64,000 bases of DNA from positions 26,453,181 through 26,517,180 of the forward strand of contig JAJLRJ010000014.1 in assembly GCA_024195265.1 (NCBI GenBank). Reading direction: 5' to 3'. Position 1 is the first letter of the stretch. Each line of letters opens with the position of its first letter. Made by a program: the position numbers and the translations under genes. Origin of the DNA: Dendrophyllia cribrosa (Eukaryota; Cnidaria; Anthozoa; Scleractinia; Dendrophylliidae). Below the pieces are notes generated by a model that was given only the letters and a program-made list of their open reading frames with translations, ran no database searches and had not been told where the DNA came from. This document shows, in pieces, positions 1-13,794 of this stretch.

Positions 1-2439
1 TGTACACTTAAAAACAGCTCGCTATTTTTAGCCTGCGATGGCATGAAATAATATTCACGCGAAATTTGGACGACGAAATCTGGCGAAGTTTTCATCAACC
101 TGGTTAACTCGATGCGTTTTTGAAGAGGTATCCGTTACTTCTGAATAAATTACTCAACGATCGAGCCGTTTGCGTAAGACTGACATTCGACTTTAGAAAA
201 CTCGCGTTGCTATTTTTGTGACGCCCTACAAGCGATATGTAATCGAAGACGGCTTTTAAGCATACGAAGTGACTTCCGACTAAATTGTACAGTACTAGGT
301 TATAGCACGGCGCCAACCAATATGATATCTCATTTGTATGCATTTTTTATTTGTCGGGCGATAAAAAGTGATATTGCAACCATATCTAGAACTGTCTTCG
401 CATTGAATAAAAACCGTAAATAAAACCCAACAGATATTCAGTTTTCATTTTACAGATGTATTATTACAGAAGCTAAACGTCTTTAACAAAGCGGATCAAG
501 TTTGTATTAGGATTGTTTTTGTTTTCTGAGAATTAAGTCAGGAACGCGTTTCAGTCTATACTTGTCTCTACGCTTTATCGCTTGCAATTAACATGTACAA
601 AGACCGCGAGTTTCGTGGATTTCAAAGATCGCGTGTGTGCATGATGTATCGCGTGGTGGAAAACCTATGTTCGATCAAACGTGACCACAAAAGAAACCAA
701 TCTAGCGCAGAGGCGCTTTCGGCTGCACGCGCTCGAAAATTCGCGTTTCATCGCGATTAAACGGAAAACCGTTAACGGGGCGACACACTGATAAACCTCG
801 AATCTAGTCATCAGAAGCAGGGAATATTTTGTTTGCAAGATACAGCTCACAGCTGGCCGCAAGAACTTCATTGCACGTGAAAAGAGGTTTTAGTACAGTC
901 GCGCGCGCAGGAAGCCAATTCAAATCCACCCCGCTGAAACCCATTGAAATGCACTGTTAGAATATCACGTTCGTTGCAATGACAAGGAAATGACAACACG
1001 AAGGACATTTTTGACCTGAAATAGTAAAAGTTTTTTGTTAAAAACCTTTGTACGTGATTATTCGGCAAAATGTAGGATGCTGAGGGTCGACCCTTGGATT
1101 ATCAGGGTGTTGGCCGAGCGCCCGGCTAGAGTATTACCGGATCTCTCGGTCGTAGCAAAGTGCTGTGTTCTTTATTTCACTGATAGCGTGTGAAATGGTT
1201 TGTGCTTTCGAAAGAAAAATAAACAAGCACTGCCGAGTAGTGTAAACATTTACTTAGTTCATTATGTGTCAGACACTTGTTAAGTACGAGATATAGTTGT
1301 GAGCTTATTATCTCTCGAAATATTCTTTGTACGTGATATCACTGTACAAGACTGGGAAGGCTTCAGCTGTTATTCAGCCGCCTTCTTGTAGTCCTCACTT
1401 GATTCAATGATATTGCATGGCTTTTGCTGTAGAGAAAAATACAATTCTTCTCGGAAGGAAACCCGTTGCTCGGTTACGTGAACTTCTTCTAATGTAACAA
1501 AACGACCTGAAAATATTTCTATCAGTCTCAGATCATTCATTAACAAATTTCCCTTGCCTGGGGCATTATTTGAAATTTGAAATTCAAATTTGGGTCGTAA
1601 ATGCTTTTTCAGCTGGTAGTGCACGATTTGTTTAACTGAGCTCTTCATGACTTTTTTCTCGCAAATGTTCCCTTGTTTTAAATACAACAGAGTAAGGCAC
1701 AAATCGATTGTTACAAACACAAATCTCAGTGGTACCGCCGTTATTAATTCTATATGGGCATCAGTGATTACACCCGAAACCTACAAAAGGCTACTTCGCT
1801 ACACGCGAAGGAAATGATATTCAAAAGATACAGGATGAAACACGGCAATTAGCATCCTAAAATAAATGAAACTGTATGTGAATTTATGATAGCTTTGTTA
1901 ATTAAAACTCGAGCCGTGAACTAATTTGAAGACTGCACTGAACAGTTTACTGATGCAGTAGGTTTCTTTTCAGTTTCTATCATCGAAATTGTTCTCTGGT
2001 AAGTTTGCTCTTTTCGTTTGCTAGGAATACGAAGAAGGAAGAAAACTTAATCGCTAAAATTAGTGTACTGGCCCAATATTATTTGCGTGATCGAAATAAT
2101 AAAATAGTACTAACGCGAAATTTAAATTTGGCAAGAATTAAGGCAAACATCCAAAATACCTGAAGCAGCTATCGTCGGTACGGTTAATTGGTTTGTGTTG
2201 ATAGATTTTGCCACCTTTAGAACCACAAATAATCTTTTTAACGTTGAGAAATGACACGTTTTGATTTCACAATCGTTAATTTTGAATATAACGGGCTTTA
2301 CCTCACACGCAAGCGATTGAAAGACTATTGCTGTTTTGAAACATTAAGTACATCACTTCCACCATTAAGTCATCTTAGGTTCATGGAAAGTGTATGGAAA
2401 AACCTCAGTGTTACCATTCAAAAGAAATCCGTTGAGAAT
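1..2439. other. Non-coding stretch, no gene recognised
   Basis: AT-rich sequence. One 116-residue ORF on minus (1370-1720) has Lys/Glu-rich composition and could be a diverged exon, but I recognise no family and see no convincing splice sites. Confidence 0.5.
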
Positions 2440-2945
2440 TACTTTGCTGTAGTTGTTTATTCTGTACAAGATGGCTCTATCTTTAGTTCAGTAAGCCTGT
2501 TGGTGAAATCCTTAACGTTGTAAAGGAAAGTTGTTCTTCCATGTGGACGCTGTTTGTTAAAGTCAAAAGTGGTTGAAACGTTAAAAGGTTTTAGTCTGTT
2601 ACCGTACAATATGTTTAGTACAAGGTGGTTCTAACTTTTGGTTCTGTGGATAAAATCCTAAAGTGTGACCGCATTCTAATGAAAACGCTTGGGCAGTTCA
2701 ACTGTTTTTTATGCTGTACAAGGTGGTTCTAACTTTTGATTTTGTGAATGAAATCCTACAGTGTGACCATTCAAATGAAAGCGCTTGAGCAGTACTTTCT
2801 GTGGTACTGTTTATTATGCTGTACAAGGTGGTTCTACCTTTTGATTCTGTGAATGAAATCATACAGTGTGACCGCATTCAAATGAAAGCCCTTGAGCAGT
2901 ACTTTTCTATTATGGCCGGTTTGTGGATGAACTCCTAAAGTGGAA
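2440..2945 (+). repeat. Diverged ~100-bp coral tandem repeat, array 1
   Basis: Monomers contain GTACAAGGTGGTTCTAACTT, a 'TCTGTGGATGAAATCCTA' segment, AGTGTGACCATTCAAATGAA and 'GCAGTACTTTCCTGTGGT'. Starts near 2619, 2718 and 2822 give a period of 99-104 bp. Short ORFs through it are not genes. Confidence 0.85.
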
Positions 2946-5380
2946 TTACTTTACAAAATGAAATTTTAGATTTTTGTTTCCAATTTGGGTGCTTTTAACT
3001 TTGGCGCACAGAGTGTATCAAAAGGAAATGGCATAGTGTGTTGTAGACTGGAACGTTTAATATTTAAAAACACACTTCATGTGTTAAGCGGAATTTTGAA
3101 GAATACTGTTTTTTATCGCGAAAAGAATTCAAACAGCGCTTTTGACAGGTTGTCGCGTGTATTTGCGATTCGATGGAGTGTAAACAAATGTCTAGGCAGT
3201 GTCGTTTTATTTCATAGCACAGGGCATTAAATCAAGTAGTTTGGCTATGACATTAAACAGCCAAACAGAATAAAACTACCACTTGTTGTTTTAACAAAAC
3301 AAGTAGCATTGTCTGACCTGAGCAAACAACTTTTCTCAAATCAAACAAACCATTTTTATTACTCTGGTGCTTATAGGCACAGGTCGCGTTTAGATTAAAC
3401 AAGACGCGAAAAGAGCAAGGTTTATTAATAACAAACATATAAGGACATCTGTTTTGGCTTGCTAGAAAACCTGACAGAGTCGAAAACAGTTATGCACTGA
3501 GAAAACAGAATTCCCGGAGGATTAAAAGTAAAACCTAAGTATTCAGCATTCTAATCCCGGAAGCCATTTTACGTTGTATTTTGGGTTACAAAATGACCGA
3601 AATAAATAAATGACCCTCGATCTGTTTTTGTAGTATTTCAATAAGTACAGAGATGTTTGTCTTGATAAGGGGTCGTGTCAACTGGAATAGATTTCATACA
3701 ATTGTTGGAATATAATATCACCCCGAAATTGTAGGTCAATCAAGGCTATTTGGAATTTTTTTGTGACTTTTTCCACATAATTCTGAAGTAGGAAAAGATG
3801 CTCTTTGTCCTGAGTTTGGTTCGATTTGGTGGTAAAAAATTGCTATTGCCATGAGCTGGATTTATATAACGAGGTTTTACAATTGAGTATGTGAATAAAA
3901 TCCCGATGTGGAGTGTTCTTTGATCAGCAGAACTTTCCTGTGGTGCTGTTTTACAACATGAAATTTTTCAGTTTTTAAACATTTTTTGAATATATATATT
4001 TAGTTACCGTTCAGATGTCAGGCCCTGATATCTAACTGAAGGCGAATTCATGATCTAAAACAAGAAAGAGCCTTTCTCGACCCGTGAAAATTCAAAAATA
4101 AAGAATTCTTTTGCAAATATGCCGAGAATTATAAACAAATGATGTTCGTCTAGAGCTATTTTAGAATTTGAACCACTAAGCAGATTTAGCTTATTTAACG
4201 TCAAAATCATATGTAATCAACGGGAAAATATTTTGAAACCCGAAAATCACTGTTGCATGACCCTAGTGTTTTTCTCAAAAAAAATATCAATTTCCGATAC
4301 TTAACTCATTACTACAATACATTTTATCACGTTCGTTCTTACGTTTCGTATTAAGGAAACAAGAAAACCATGGAATCTATAAACCCCGTTTTTCCAATAT
4401 TGCTATCCGCATGGTTTACATTGTCAGATGGCTACATTTGCCGACGAAGGGCATCAAATTAACGTTTTTTTGACAGAAGTGCACGATCTTTAACGGATAT
4501 TGCTACTTTGATGAGCTAAGATGTTGTCAATCTTATTTCGCTGTACATGTAAATTCGCCTGAGCTTTGGATTTATTAAATTCAAGTCATTATTTTGTCAA
4601 GTGACAAAAAAATTTAAAGCGTTGCATCTGAAGTATTTCAATACTTTTAGCGGGTGCGCGCGGGAACTTGTGGGGCGCGGGATCTTGTAACTTGTTTTAC
4701 AGTGATGCAATATGCAATTTTGAAGGTTGTGTTTTTGTGAACTCCGGTCATGTACGTGTTTCCTCGCTTGCATGATTTCACCGTATTTCCGCCTATGTAC
4801 GTACGTACTTTGTATGGAAATGTCAACCGAGGAAGTTTTTATATATTATACTATCCTTTTTTAAAGAACAACATTTTAAGCAGAGAACATCCAAATTCCG
4901 GGCGTTCAATTTCCGACTGCAAATATTCACAGTTTAGAATTGTTGATCGTCGCTGATGAAGTGATTCTAACAACTTAATAAGAAGTTGCAAAGAAACCTA
5001 AGAGAAATCAGGTTCTTAAACGGGATTCGAATGATCTTGCAGTTATGTGCATTGCTGCCTTCATACTAGTGAATAAATGACTGTGAATTTATATATCAAG
5101 TTTTTGGATTGTTCTGTTTTGTTCACTGAGCTGCGTGCTTTTGTCACTGAGCTCCTCATAACCTTGTCAGCACTTTAATATCACTGCGAGGGTCAAACGT
5201 TCGGTCATGCTCTTTCATATTTTTGAGTAGTGTGAAGGCGGAAAATTGAACATAAAGGTTGACTGAATGGAAAGCTATATGAGCTAGAATTCGATCGGGT
5301 CCAAGTTCAGTTTCCCGAAAACTTTGACAATGACAATATTGACACTTCTCACTGACTCGCAGAGTCCAAGATAATCGATA
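2946..5380. other. Non-coding stretch, nothing recognised
   Basis: AT-rich sequence with only short chance ORFs (for example 2985-3230 and 4750-4956). No repeat unit, RNA gene or transposon end seen. Confidence 0.5.
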
Positions 5381-6150
5381 TGAGAAGCATTAGTTCTAAC
5401 TTTTGAGCCTGTAAATGAAATCCTAGAGTGTGATCATTGAAATAAAAGCTATTGAGCAATACTTTCCTGTGGTTCTGTTTATTATGCTGTACAACGGATG
5501 GTTCTAAATTTTGAGTCTGTGGATGACGTCCTAGAGTGTGACCATTCAAATGAAAGCGATTAGGCAGTACTTTCCCGTCGTGCTGTATGCTGTACAAGAT
5601 GGCTTTAACTTTTGTTTGAGTTCGTGGATGAACTCCTACAGTTTAATACCATCTGTTTACCATTTCATAAAAGCTTTTCAACAGTGCTTTCCTGTGGTAC
5701 TGTTTATTCAGTAATTTACGCTTTCCGAAGTGGTCCTAGAGTGAATAAAGTGGCCCTTCACTGAAGTGAATGAAAGCTGTTGAGCAGTACTTTGCTGTAA
5801 TGCTGTTTGTTTATGAAATGAAAGCTACTGATAAGGGGTTTCCAGTGGAGCTCTTTATTATGTTGGACAATTCAAGGTGGTTTTTCGTTTGAGTCAGTAG
5901 ATGAAATGCTAAAGTGACTGAAACGACCCGACTTCAACTAGTGAATTAACTTGGTTGTTGAGTACTTTCTAGAGGTCTTTCTAGTAGTATTCAGTGTTTG
6001 TTGAAACTGAGAATGAAAGCTACTAAGCAGTACTTTCCAGTGGGGATGTTGTCATACAATTTGGTTCCACTGTTGAGAATCTTCAAGTGGATGAAAGCTG
6101 TTGAGCATTACTTTCTAGTAGTTCAGGTAGTTCTGTTTGTTTTTTTCAAC
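5381..6150 (+). repeat. Diverged ~100-bp coral tandem repeat, array 2
   Basis: Same monomer as 2440-2945 in the same orientation, with more divergence toward the right end. ORFs at 5349-5597 and 5998-6225 run through the repeat. Confidence 0.8.
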
Positions 6151-6225
6151 GGGTTCTGTAAACTGATATTAACTCCTCCCATCATAGAGACACTTAAACC
6201 ATTGGGTTGGTGGATAACAGTTTAA

Positions 6226-6428
6226 CCCTTTAAGCCCTAATATCAAAATTTAAATTCTCATTTCTTGTCCCTATACATTTCCTATCGAGGTAGTGGAGAG
6301 AAATTGTTTAGATATCTAGAGAATTCATCTTGTGTGATCATGTCTTTAATTCTCATGAGCTTTTGATTGATAAGGCATTGATATTACAAGGAGAAATTTG
6401 ATGCTGATCACTCTTAGGGCTTAAAGGG
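6226..6428. mobile_element. TTAA-flanked MITE with CCC termini (piggyBac-like)
   Basis: TTAA at 6222-6225 and 6429-6432 flank terminal inverted repeats CCCTTTAAGCCCTAA / TTAGGGCTTAAAGGG. CCC ends plus TTAA duplication are the piggyBac signature. It interrupts a coral ~100-bp monomer just before GGTGTGACC. Confidence 0.8.
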
Positions 6429-6893
6429 TTAAGGTGTGACCCTTTCCAAATGAAAGCTGCAAAGCAACACTTTATTATTAGACTTGTCAGTGTTTTTTTC
6501 CGCAGTGTTTAACAAAACACAACAAAAGTATTTGAATATAAACCCGGCCGGCGGGTTTAAAACTTTGACATGATTGACGCGATCGGTTGTTTTCTTAGAA
6601 TTGTTCACTTAAAATGGCATTTAAACCTTCTAGGTAATCAGAATTCTTTTTCTTTGCCAACAGTTCAACAAAAAAGGAAAAAAAATTATGAACAGGATAA
6701 AATAACAAAGCGAACTAAACCGGTCAAATGAGCTTTTACTCACTTAGAGTCGACCAAGAATCTGATAAGAATCTGATAAGAGACCTGATGTAAAATGACC
6801 AGACAGCATCACTTTTGAAAGCACTGATCAGTAGCATTCGTTTGAATGACCACAGACTCAAACGTTATTACCACTTTGGTACATTGCTGCTGC

Positions 6894-6905
6894 TACTACT
6901 ATTAT

Positions 6906-6952
<47 letters not shown>

Positions 6953-6993
6953 TTGACTACTACAACCACTGCTGCTGCTGCTGCTGCTGCTGC

Positions 6994-7050
<57 letters not shown>
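6894..7050. repeat. Compound microsatellite (CTA)n-(CTG)n-(AG)n
   Basis: CTA/TTA repeats (about 6894-6955), then CTG (about 6968-6993), then AG (6994-7050). The apparent 116-aa ORF 6815-7165 (Leu, Thr, Ala and Arg-Glu runs) is produced by this repeat. Confidence 0.95.
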
Positions 7051-7054
<4 letters not shown>

Positions 7055-7072
7055 GATTTACAGCAATTTAAA

Positions 7073-7545
7073 CAGCACCACAGGAACGTACTGCCCCATT
7101 TGAATGGTCACACTTTAGGATTTCATCCACAGACTCAAAAGATAGAACTACCTTGTACAGTATAATAAACAGCACCACAGGAAAGTACTGCTCAGTAGCT
7201 TTCATTTGAATATTTCATCCACAGACTCAAAAGTTAGAACTACCTTGTACAGTATAATAAACAGCACCACAGGAAAGTACTGCTTAAAAGCTTTCATTTG
7301 AATGGTCACACTGTAGGATATCATCCGCAAACTCAAAAAAAAAAGAAACCACCTTGTACCTCATAATAAACATCACCACAGGAAAGTACTGCTCGATAGC
7401 TTTCATTTGAATGGTCACAATTAATGATTTAATCCACCGACTTAAAAGTTAGAACTGACCACCTTGTATAGCAATATGGAAAGCAACACAGGAAAGTACT
7501 GCTCAGTAGCTTTCATTTGAATGGTCACGCTATTGAATTTGTTCA
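7073..7545 (-). repeat. Diverged ~100-bp coral tandem repeat, array 3 (inverted)
   Basis: Four to five monomers in reverse orientation (CTTTCATTTGAATGGTCACA, CAGCACCACAGGAAAGTACT). A partial copy also precedes the microsatellites near 6815-6870. Confidence 0.85.
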
Positions 7546-10500
7546 TTCTGAGTAGAAAGTAAGTCCTAAAAACCTCGCGGAAGGGTTAAAATTTTCTGTA
7601 TCATCTCAAGGTCATAATCGTCGAGAAGACTTGGAGCCGCTGCGTCTTTGACAAATTCGATATTTTAAGCTGTTAAGAACAATTTCTTATTTCATGATTG
7701 CTTTTATAAACTAGCTAGATCCACTAAAAAATCATAGTGTTTAATCTGGGGATTCGATGTTTAATTTTAGACAGAAGGGGAAATAAGATACAAGGGTTTT
7801 TTTTTTCTGGTTTAAATAACCTGGTATTTGTGGGAAAAGAAATCGAAAAAAAAACTTGGCTTTTTTTCAAAATCAAGTGTCACGAATCAAATGAATAGAG
7901 ATAAAGAAAGAAAAAGACAGTAATTTGAAAGAGGCCTCATGCAACAAATACTAAAAAGATAAAAATACTGAGTTTTTCAAGTTTTGATCAACACATAAAT
8001 CGATCTGTAAGAAATATTTATTTACACGAATTATAAAACGAAATCGATTGTTTGTGTGACCTTTTGATTTGCAAATAAGTCAGAAGAATGAATTCATTTG
8101 CTACCAAAGCCTTTACCTACTTTATAATTATAGAAAGCTGCCACATTTAAAGTATTTTGAAAACAATTTAGACTCATTTTCTTTGGCGCTTGTTAAATGT
8201 CAACAAGCCTGCCGCAATCAAGTTGAAGACTCTTTTGGGTTCATGCAGTTTTTCATTCTCCAATTACATATTAAGTTAGACAGGTGATGGCTCGTTTCTA
8301 GCCTCTGTCACCAAAAAGACTATCAGACCAGAGTGTTTCCATCAATTCACACCTCTTCAATTAGTGTTAATTGACAAAGAACGGCATTTTCTCTTTTAAC
8401 TAAACAAATGTTTACCGATAACACCTGCGTTTATACATCTATTATTTCAAAAACCTAAGAACAAAAATATAAATTTCAATCTCGAAATTTTGCAATGGTT
8501 AACAAACACGGTTGACAAACAATATTTGCAATTTTGGTAGAAAATATATTTGTTTATAAAGTTTCATTTTACATAAAATAAATTTAAAAAACGCTCTCCC
8601 TACAAACTAAGAAAAAATGCTTGATAGCAGCCATTTTTAATAGTCACATTTTAGTATTTTAACCAAAGACTCAAACCGTTGAATTCACATTATTAGGTAA
8701 CCCATGCAAAGGACTGAATGTTATTAACACAATACGGTTTTCCTTTTACAAGGCTGTTCCGCAAAAATGAAATTAAGCGTAAAATACCTTTTTAAATGTG
8801 ATTTTTTGATCAGCGAGATCCCAGAGCTGAAAACTGGCCAAAAATGCACAAAAAAAAATCATTATTCGGATAGCAAGATCGCATGCCGACTATCAAAAAT
8901 ACTTCATTGATTTTTTAGGTTTACTAAAAGCACAGCTTGTATTTGTAAGAAAGGTTTTGATAGCGATGCAGTCAGACTAAACAAAGAATCTCAGCGGTGT
9001 AACTGGTATAGTCTAAACACAGGATGCGAATGAAAACATTTCACAATACCATTGACTTATCTGGTGGTAGATACAAGTTTTGTTTCATGACAGATAACGC
9101 TATATAAGTAGCTGTAAAGCGTTATCTAAAAGCTTTCACTTTGTTGGTAATAAAAGTAATGAAAAGACATTGGAAAAGCATTGGTTTATTCCTCGAGGCG
9201 CTTTTATTGTAATAAACTAAAAGCATAAAACTCGAGTGCTTTCCAAGTGTCCATTATCTACATTTTTTTAAAGCAGTCTTTTTACAAATTATAGCCACTT
9301 CAGAGTAAATAGCGGATCATATTGTCGCTAGCATGAAATCAGGTGCAATGAATTTTCTTAATGTAGACATTTCAGACTATTTTTCACCCCTTGGACACGT
9401 TTCATGGCGCTTTCCGCTTAAAACACATGCTCGTTTCCCATAAAGGAACATGGGTACATTGACTGAAATGTTTTTATTCGCGTTTTCCGGCACTTTTCAA
9501 ATGATTTTTCACGCCCGCCATAAACTGCCCTCGAGCAATTAGTTTTGGTATGGCGATGTTCAGTGCGCTTAAAAATTGCAAAGTTGAGAATGAGAAGTCT
9601 TTTTTTGGCTCTCAACAAACAGATTTAATGCCGAAATACTAAACATGCACTTTTTCGTCACATTCTGAAAACTTGCAACGTTTTTTAAAGCGCTTTTTTC
9701 TGCGACACTAGAGTTTTGGCGGCCAATAAAACTGTCCAGTGTTTTACTTTGTTTTGATAAACAAGTAAAATTTACTTTCTTTTGATAAACAAGTAAAATT
9801 GATATTTCGCGTCACAAGATTTCAAATCGTTAAAAACGTATTTTAAGAGTTTTTGTGTACACGTGTGAAAAAGGTCTAACTTAGAAAAGAAATAGGTTCT
9901 TCACTGATGTGAAAACACAACGAGAAAATATACAACTGAAAAATCCTTGCGCAATTGTTTGACAGCTGGGCTGTTTCTCATAGAACTGAAAAGCACGATT
10001 TTAATGAGGAAGAAAAGTGGAAGAACGTTGTCAGTGATTTTTCTCTTTAAGGGCTTAAATGACAAATTAAGAGGGCCCAAAGACTAATTAAGCAACGCTT
10101 GATAATTCATGACTTGAAAATCAATAAATCAAACAAGTTACAATTCATTGCGACAAGGAGAGGGTTGTTTAAGAAGTCTGCATAACAACGCCCCATTTTT
10201 TCATGAGGCAAAATCGAACTTTCTGTCAGTGCTCAATTCGTGCGCTTTACTTCTTGGTACGTCCGGACGAATATTGTCTATTACCTCACAAAGACTACAA
10301 TTTTTGCGCATTTCCTTCGTTTGCAATATCAATTGTTTACGTATTCGCATGTCATGGGATAAAATATCAAACAAGCCTCATTTTAGGCATAGTTGGTGTT
10401 ACATTGAAGTCATTTATACATCGTCAGTCCACTGAACGCTGCTTTTTTCCTTCTTAGGAGGCGAGTTTCTAGCTCACCCTGCAAGCTTACTCACCTCAGA

Positions 10501-10769
10501 TACAATTGGAGTATTACTTCATTTGGCAAAATGTAAGTTTTATTTTGTTTTCCATTTTTTATTCCTCGTTTTCGGTCGGTGTTGTTGCATAATATATACA
10601 TCGTAGCGGTCGGTATCACAGAGCCTATATCTTGAAACTGACTCGAAACGACTAAACCACTTAACCCTCGATCGTCTCTCTGACAAAAACTGACCAAGGT
10701 CAAAGTGAGGAGCAATTGCGTTCTCTTTCTTTCTAGAGGTAAATCTGGCTGTACTTCTTACTTTTGATC
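7546..10769. other. Non-coding stretch, nothing recognised
   Basis: AT-rich. A ~30-bp direct duplication (TTTTGATAAACAAGTAAAAT) occurs at about 9750-9800, and one degenerate ~100-bp repeat piece near 8640-8690. Short ORFs lack coding character. Confidence 0.5.
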
Positions 10770-11540
10770 ATGCCGTTGAAATCGTAAAGTAACCATTCAA
10801 ATGAAAGCTATTGAGCAGTACTTTCCTGTGGTACTGTTTATTATGTTGTACAAGGTGGCTCAAACATTTGAGTCTGTGGTTGAAATGAAGTGTAACGATT
10901 CAAATGAAAGCTATTGAGCAGTACTTTCCTGTGGTACCGTTTATTATGTTGTACAAGGTGACTCAAACATTTGGGTCTGTGGATGAAATGAAGTGTAATG
11001 ATTCAAATGAAAGCTACTAGTACCGTTTTTATGTTGTACAAGGTGGTTCTAACTTCTAAGTACCTTCCCACTTTGTTGTTTATTGTGCCGTATGAAGTGG
11101 TACTAAGTTTAGAGTCTTTGGAAGAAATTCTGAAGTTTGACCCGGCATTCAAATGAAAGCTATCGAGCATTGCTTTCCTGTAATACTTTTTATTATGTTC
11201 TACAAGGTAGTTCTAACTTTGGGGTCTGCGGATTAAATCGTGAAGTGTGACCATTCGAATGAAAACTATTGAGTAGTGCTTTCCCGAATGGGGTGAATAT
11301 AGGGGTTCCTGGCAATGATGATGTTTGTTATTCTGCAAAAGGTGGCTCAAACATTTACGTCTGTGGATGAAATCCTAAAGTGTGACCATTCAAATCTCGT
11401 GAAAGCTATTAAGCAGTACTTTCCTGTGGTGCTGTTTATTTTGCCGTACAAAGTGGTTCCATTTTTTCAGTCTATGGATGAAATCCCAAAGTGTGAGCAT
11501 TCAAATGAAAGCTATTGAGTAGTACTTTCCTGTGGTGCTG
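10770..11540 (+). repeat. Diverged ~100-bp coral tandem repeat, array 4
   Basis: Seven or so monomers, several nearly alike (CAAATGAAAGCTATTGAGCA, GTACTTTCCTGTGGTACTGT). ORF 11315-11518 is repeat sequence. Confidence 0.85.
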
Positions 11541-13294
11541 TACGTTTTTTTGTTCTTATTTTTATCCCCTTTAATTTTTCGTGACAAGTGAAAAAAACTG
11601 TTTTTAGAAGATTTATCAGATTTGATCTTGTATACTCTTAGATGTTTAAGGCTCGATGAGACAAATAGCAAATTAAATGAGTCACTGACAACAAGGCCGA
11701 AGCCTTAAATTATATTACCGCATTTCACTCTGTTTGATGACTTGGCGCTGCATTTGTCAGTGACGATGCTCACTTAAAAGCGCATTCTCTACGGCCGTGG
11801 TTTACATTTATGATTCATCTATATCACATGAGATTTTTGTGATTCACCTAATATATTGGGGCTGTTAGAAAACATTTGCGCCAAAATACTTGCATTATAT
11901 TTTTTGTATTCGGTTTAGATACAGCCAATATGAAACCAATAGCCTTATTCATTATTCAGGACTGCAATGCTCGCATATTATAATATGACTGCCTAGAAAC
12001 CATCAAAAGATCTCTAAACAATGGCATAAAATGAGTGTAAACCCGCCAGAAAATACTACCTGAGAGCCGCAAAAGAAACAAACCTAGTTAAAAGAGGTTG
12101 GAGAATCGGTTAAAGCTAAAGCAGTTTCTCAGTATGAAAACTGAGTTGTTTTTGCGTGAATAGGATGTTGTTTCAACTGTAAGATTATTGCAATTGCTTA
12201 AATTGCAAACACAACTGCGAGGACCATTTGTTCTCTTTACATTCTCTATTCGCAGTTCATATGTGCGGATTCATCCATGATATACTTCATTTATCATTGT
12301 ACGATTATTGTTCGCCAAAATCAGAACTGAGTTTTCGTTTAGAGTTTACATTTAAATGTATAAATTTATCTAAATCGGTCCGTCACAGCTCCATTCTCTT
12401 CATTATCAGTTTTAAACTTTTTTGTATGAAAATTCTGATGTTCTCGATATGATGTCGTTTGAGGATCAACTGCATGTATAAAATTTAATCGTTGTTCAAG
12501 AAAACACACATTACCCCGATCTCTCCTTTTTGTATAGGGCAGTAAAATATTAGCTATTTGTTAGCATTTATTAAGGGTACAACGCAAACTTGCACTGTTT
12601 ACTGTTAACAATATAAACACCCAACCAAATAATTGATTTTCGTGCTTGGATCTCTACATTGAAAAGGGTTGGCGTACCGTCGGCGTCAGTTTGCTAATAA
12701 ACGATGCCATGTATATTTTTGTCTTTTTTTTCTTTGCTCGGCTGTCAATTGATTGCGCCCGTTGTTTTCTAGATAAAGGCGTTGCCAGGCAACATGACAT
12801 AACCTAGCAACAATAGCCCCTTTTCAAAAGAGCCTGACATTTTTAATTCGTAAATCCTCCATGGTAAATTTAGCAAAAATGTGAAGTTTGCTGAAAACTA
12901 AAGGACATAGAATAATTTGAAATTCTCTATTTTTTACTGCCCACCTGTTTTTAATAAACATTTCGTTGTAAAAAAAATCGCAATTTTTGACTTTCTATAT
13001 TTTCTCAAGTTTGAAGCAGGTCTTTACGAAACTTAGTACGGAGAATCTATTTATGCATCCTGGGTTTTCAGTTTTTCAGGTAATTCAATATTTTTCAGAT
13101 TTTTGATATCGTGACCTTCTTTCAAAAAAGGGCTGCTTATCAGAATAATAAAAATTGTTCGTGATTTTGTTAAGAATCGGAAACCTTCTGTTTCCACAAA
13201 GATTTGCCTGGCAAACTCTCCCGGAACTGACCTGATGACACAGTGTTCAGAATCTAGGGCGATATTTCTTTTCTTTCTTCGCATTTGTCACGTA
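11541..13294. other. Upstream flank of the DMRT gene
   Basis: No ORF of note. Contains the two X-box-like motifs at 12781-12811. A 77-aa minus ORF (13051-13284) is unassigned. Confidence 0.45.
12781..12811 (+). promoter_or_regulatory. Two RFX X-box-like motifs upstream of the DMRT gene
   Basis: GTTGCCAGGCAAC at 12781-12793 is a perfect X-box palindrome with a 1-nt spacer (consensus GTNRCC N0-3 RGYAAC). ATAACCTAGCAAC at 12799-12811 is a weaker second copy in the same orientation. They lie about 1.45 kb 5' of the DMRT start codon. No transposon ends are visible around them. A regulatory role is inferred only from the motif. Confidence 0.4.
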
Positions 13295-13555
13295 GTTCGT
13301 GAGTACTTTCCTGCGGTACTATTAAATTTTAATCCTTTAAATGCCAGATACATTGAGTAATGTGGTTCAAACTTTTGATTCTGTGCATAAAATCCAACAG
13401 TGTGACCATTCAAATAAAATCTATGTAGCAGTTCTTTCCTGTTGTACTGTTTATTATACTGTACAAGGTGGTTCTGACTTTTGAGTCTGCAAAGGAAATC
13501 ATACCGTGTGACCAATCAACTGAAAACTCTTGAGCAGAGCTTTCTCGCGATGTGG
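13295..13555 (+). repeat. Diverged ~100-bp coral tandem repeat, array 5
   Basis: Two to three monomers in plus orientation about 700-950 bp upstream of the DMRT start codon; ORF 13288-13515 is their reverse-strand reading. Confidence 0.75.
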
Positions 13556-13794
13556 TTTGCTTTTCTTACAAAAAGAATTTGGTAATTTTAACGAATTTTG
13601 ATTTTGGCCGCTGTTAAATTTTTGTCTTTCGTGTTACCGCCCACGCTTAAATTGCCCGCCCTCTCATAAATTTCGCCGCAGCTCACATATCCGATATTTG
13701 TTACATCAGCATCCACCTTTCATTAACCGCCCATCCTATAATAGTCTTTTGAACAGGTGACATTGAAGAATACTTTATCCACTAAACCACCTTT

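Noticed and set aside
1370..1720. 116-aa minus ORF considered as an exon
   Set aside because: Plausible composition but no recognised family, no convincing splice sites and no neighbouring exons.
6815..7165. 116-aa ORF with Leu, Thr, Ala and Arg-Glu runs
   Set aside because: Entirely a reading of the CTA/CTG/AG compound microsatellite and the adjacent tandem repeat.
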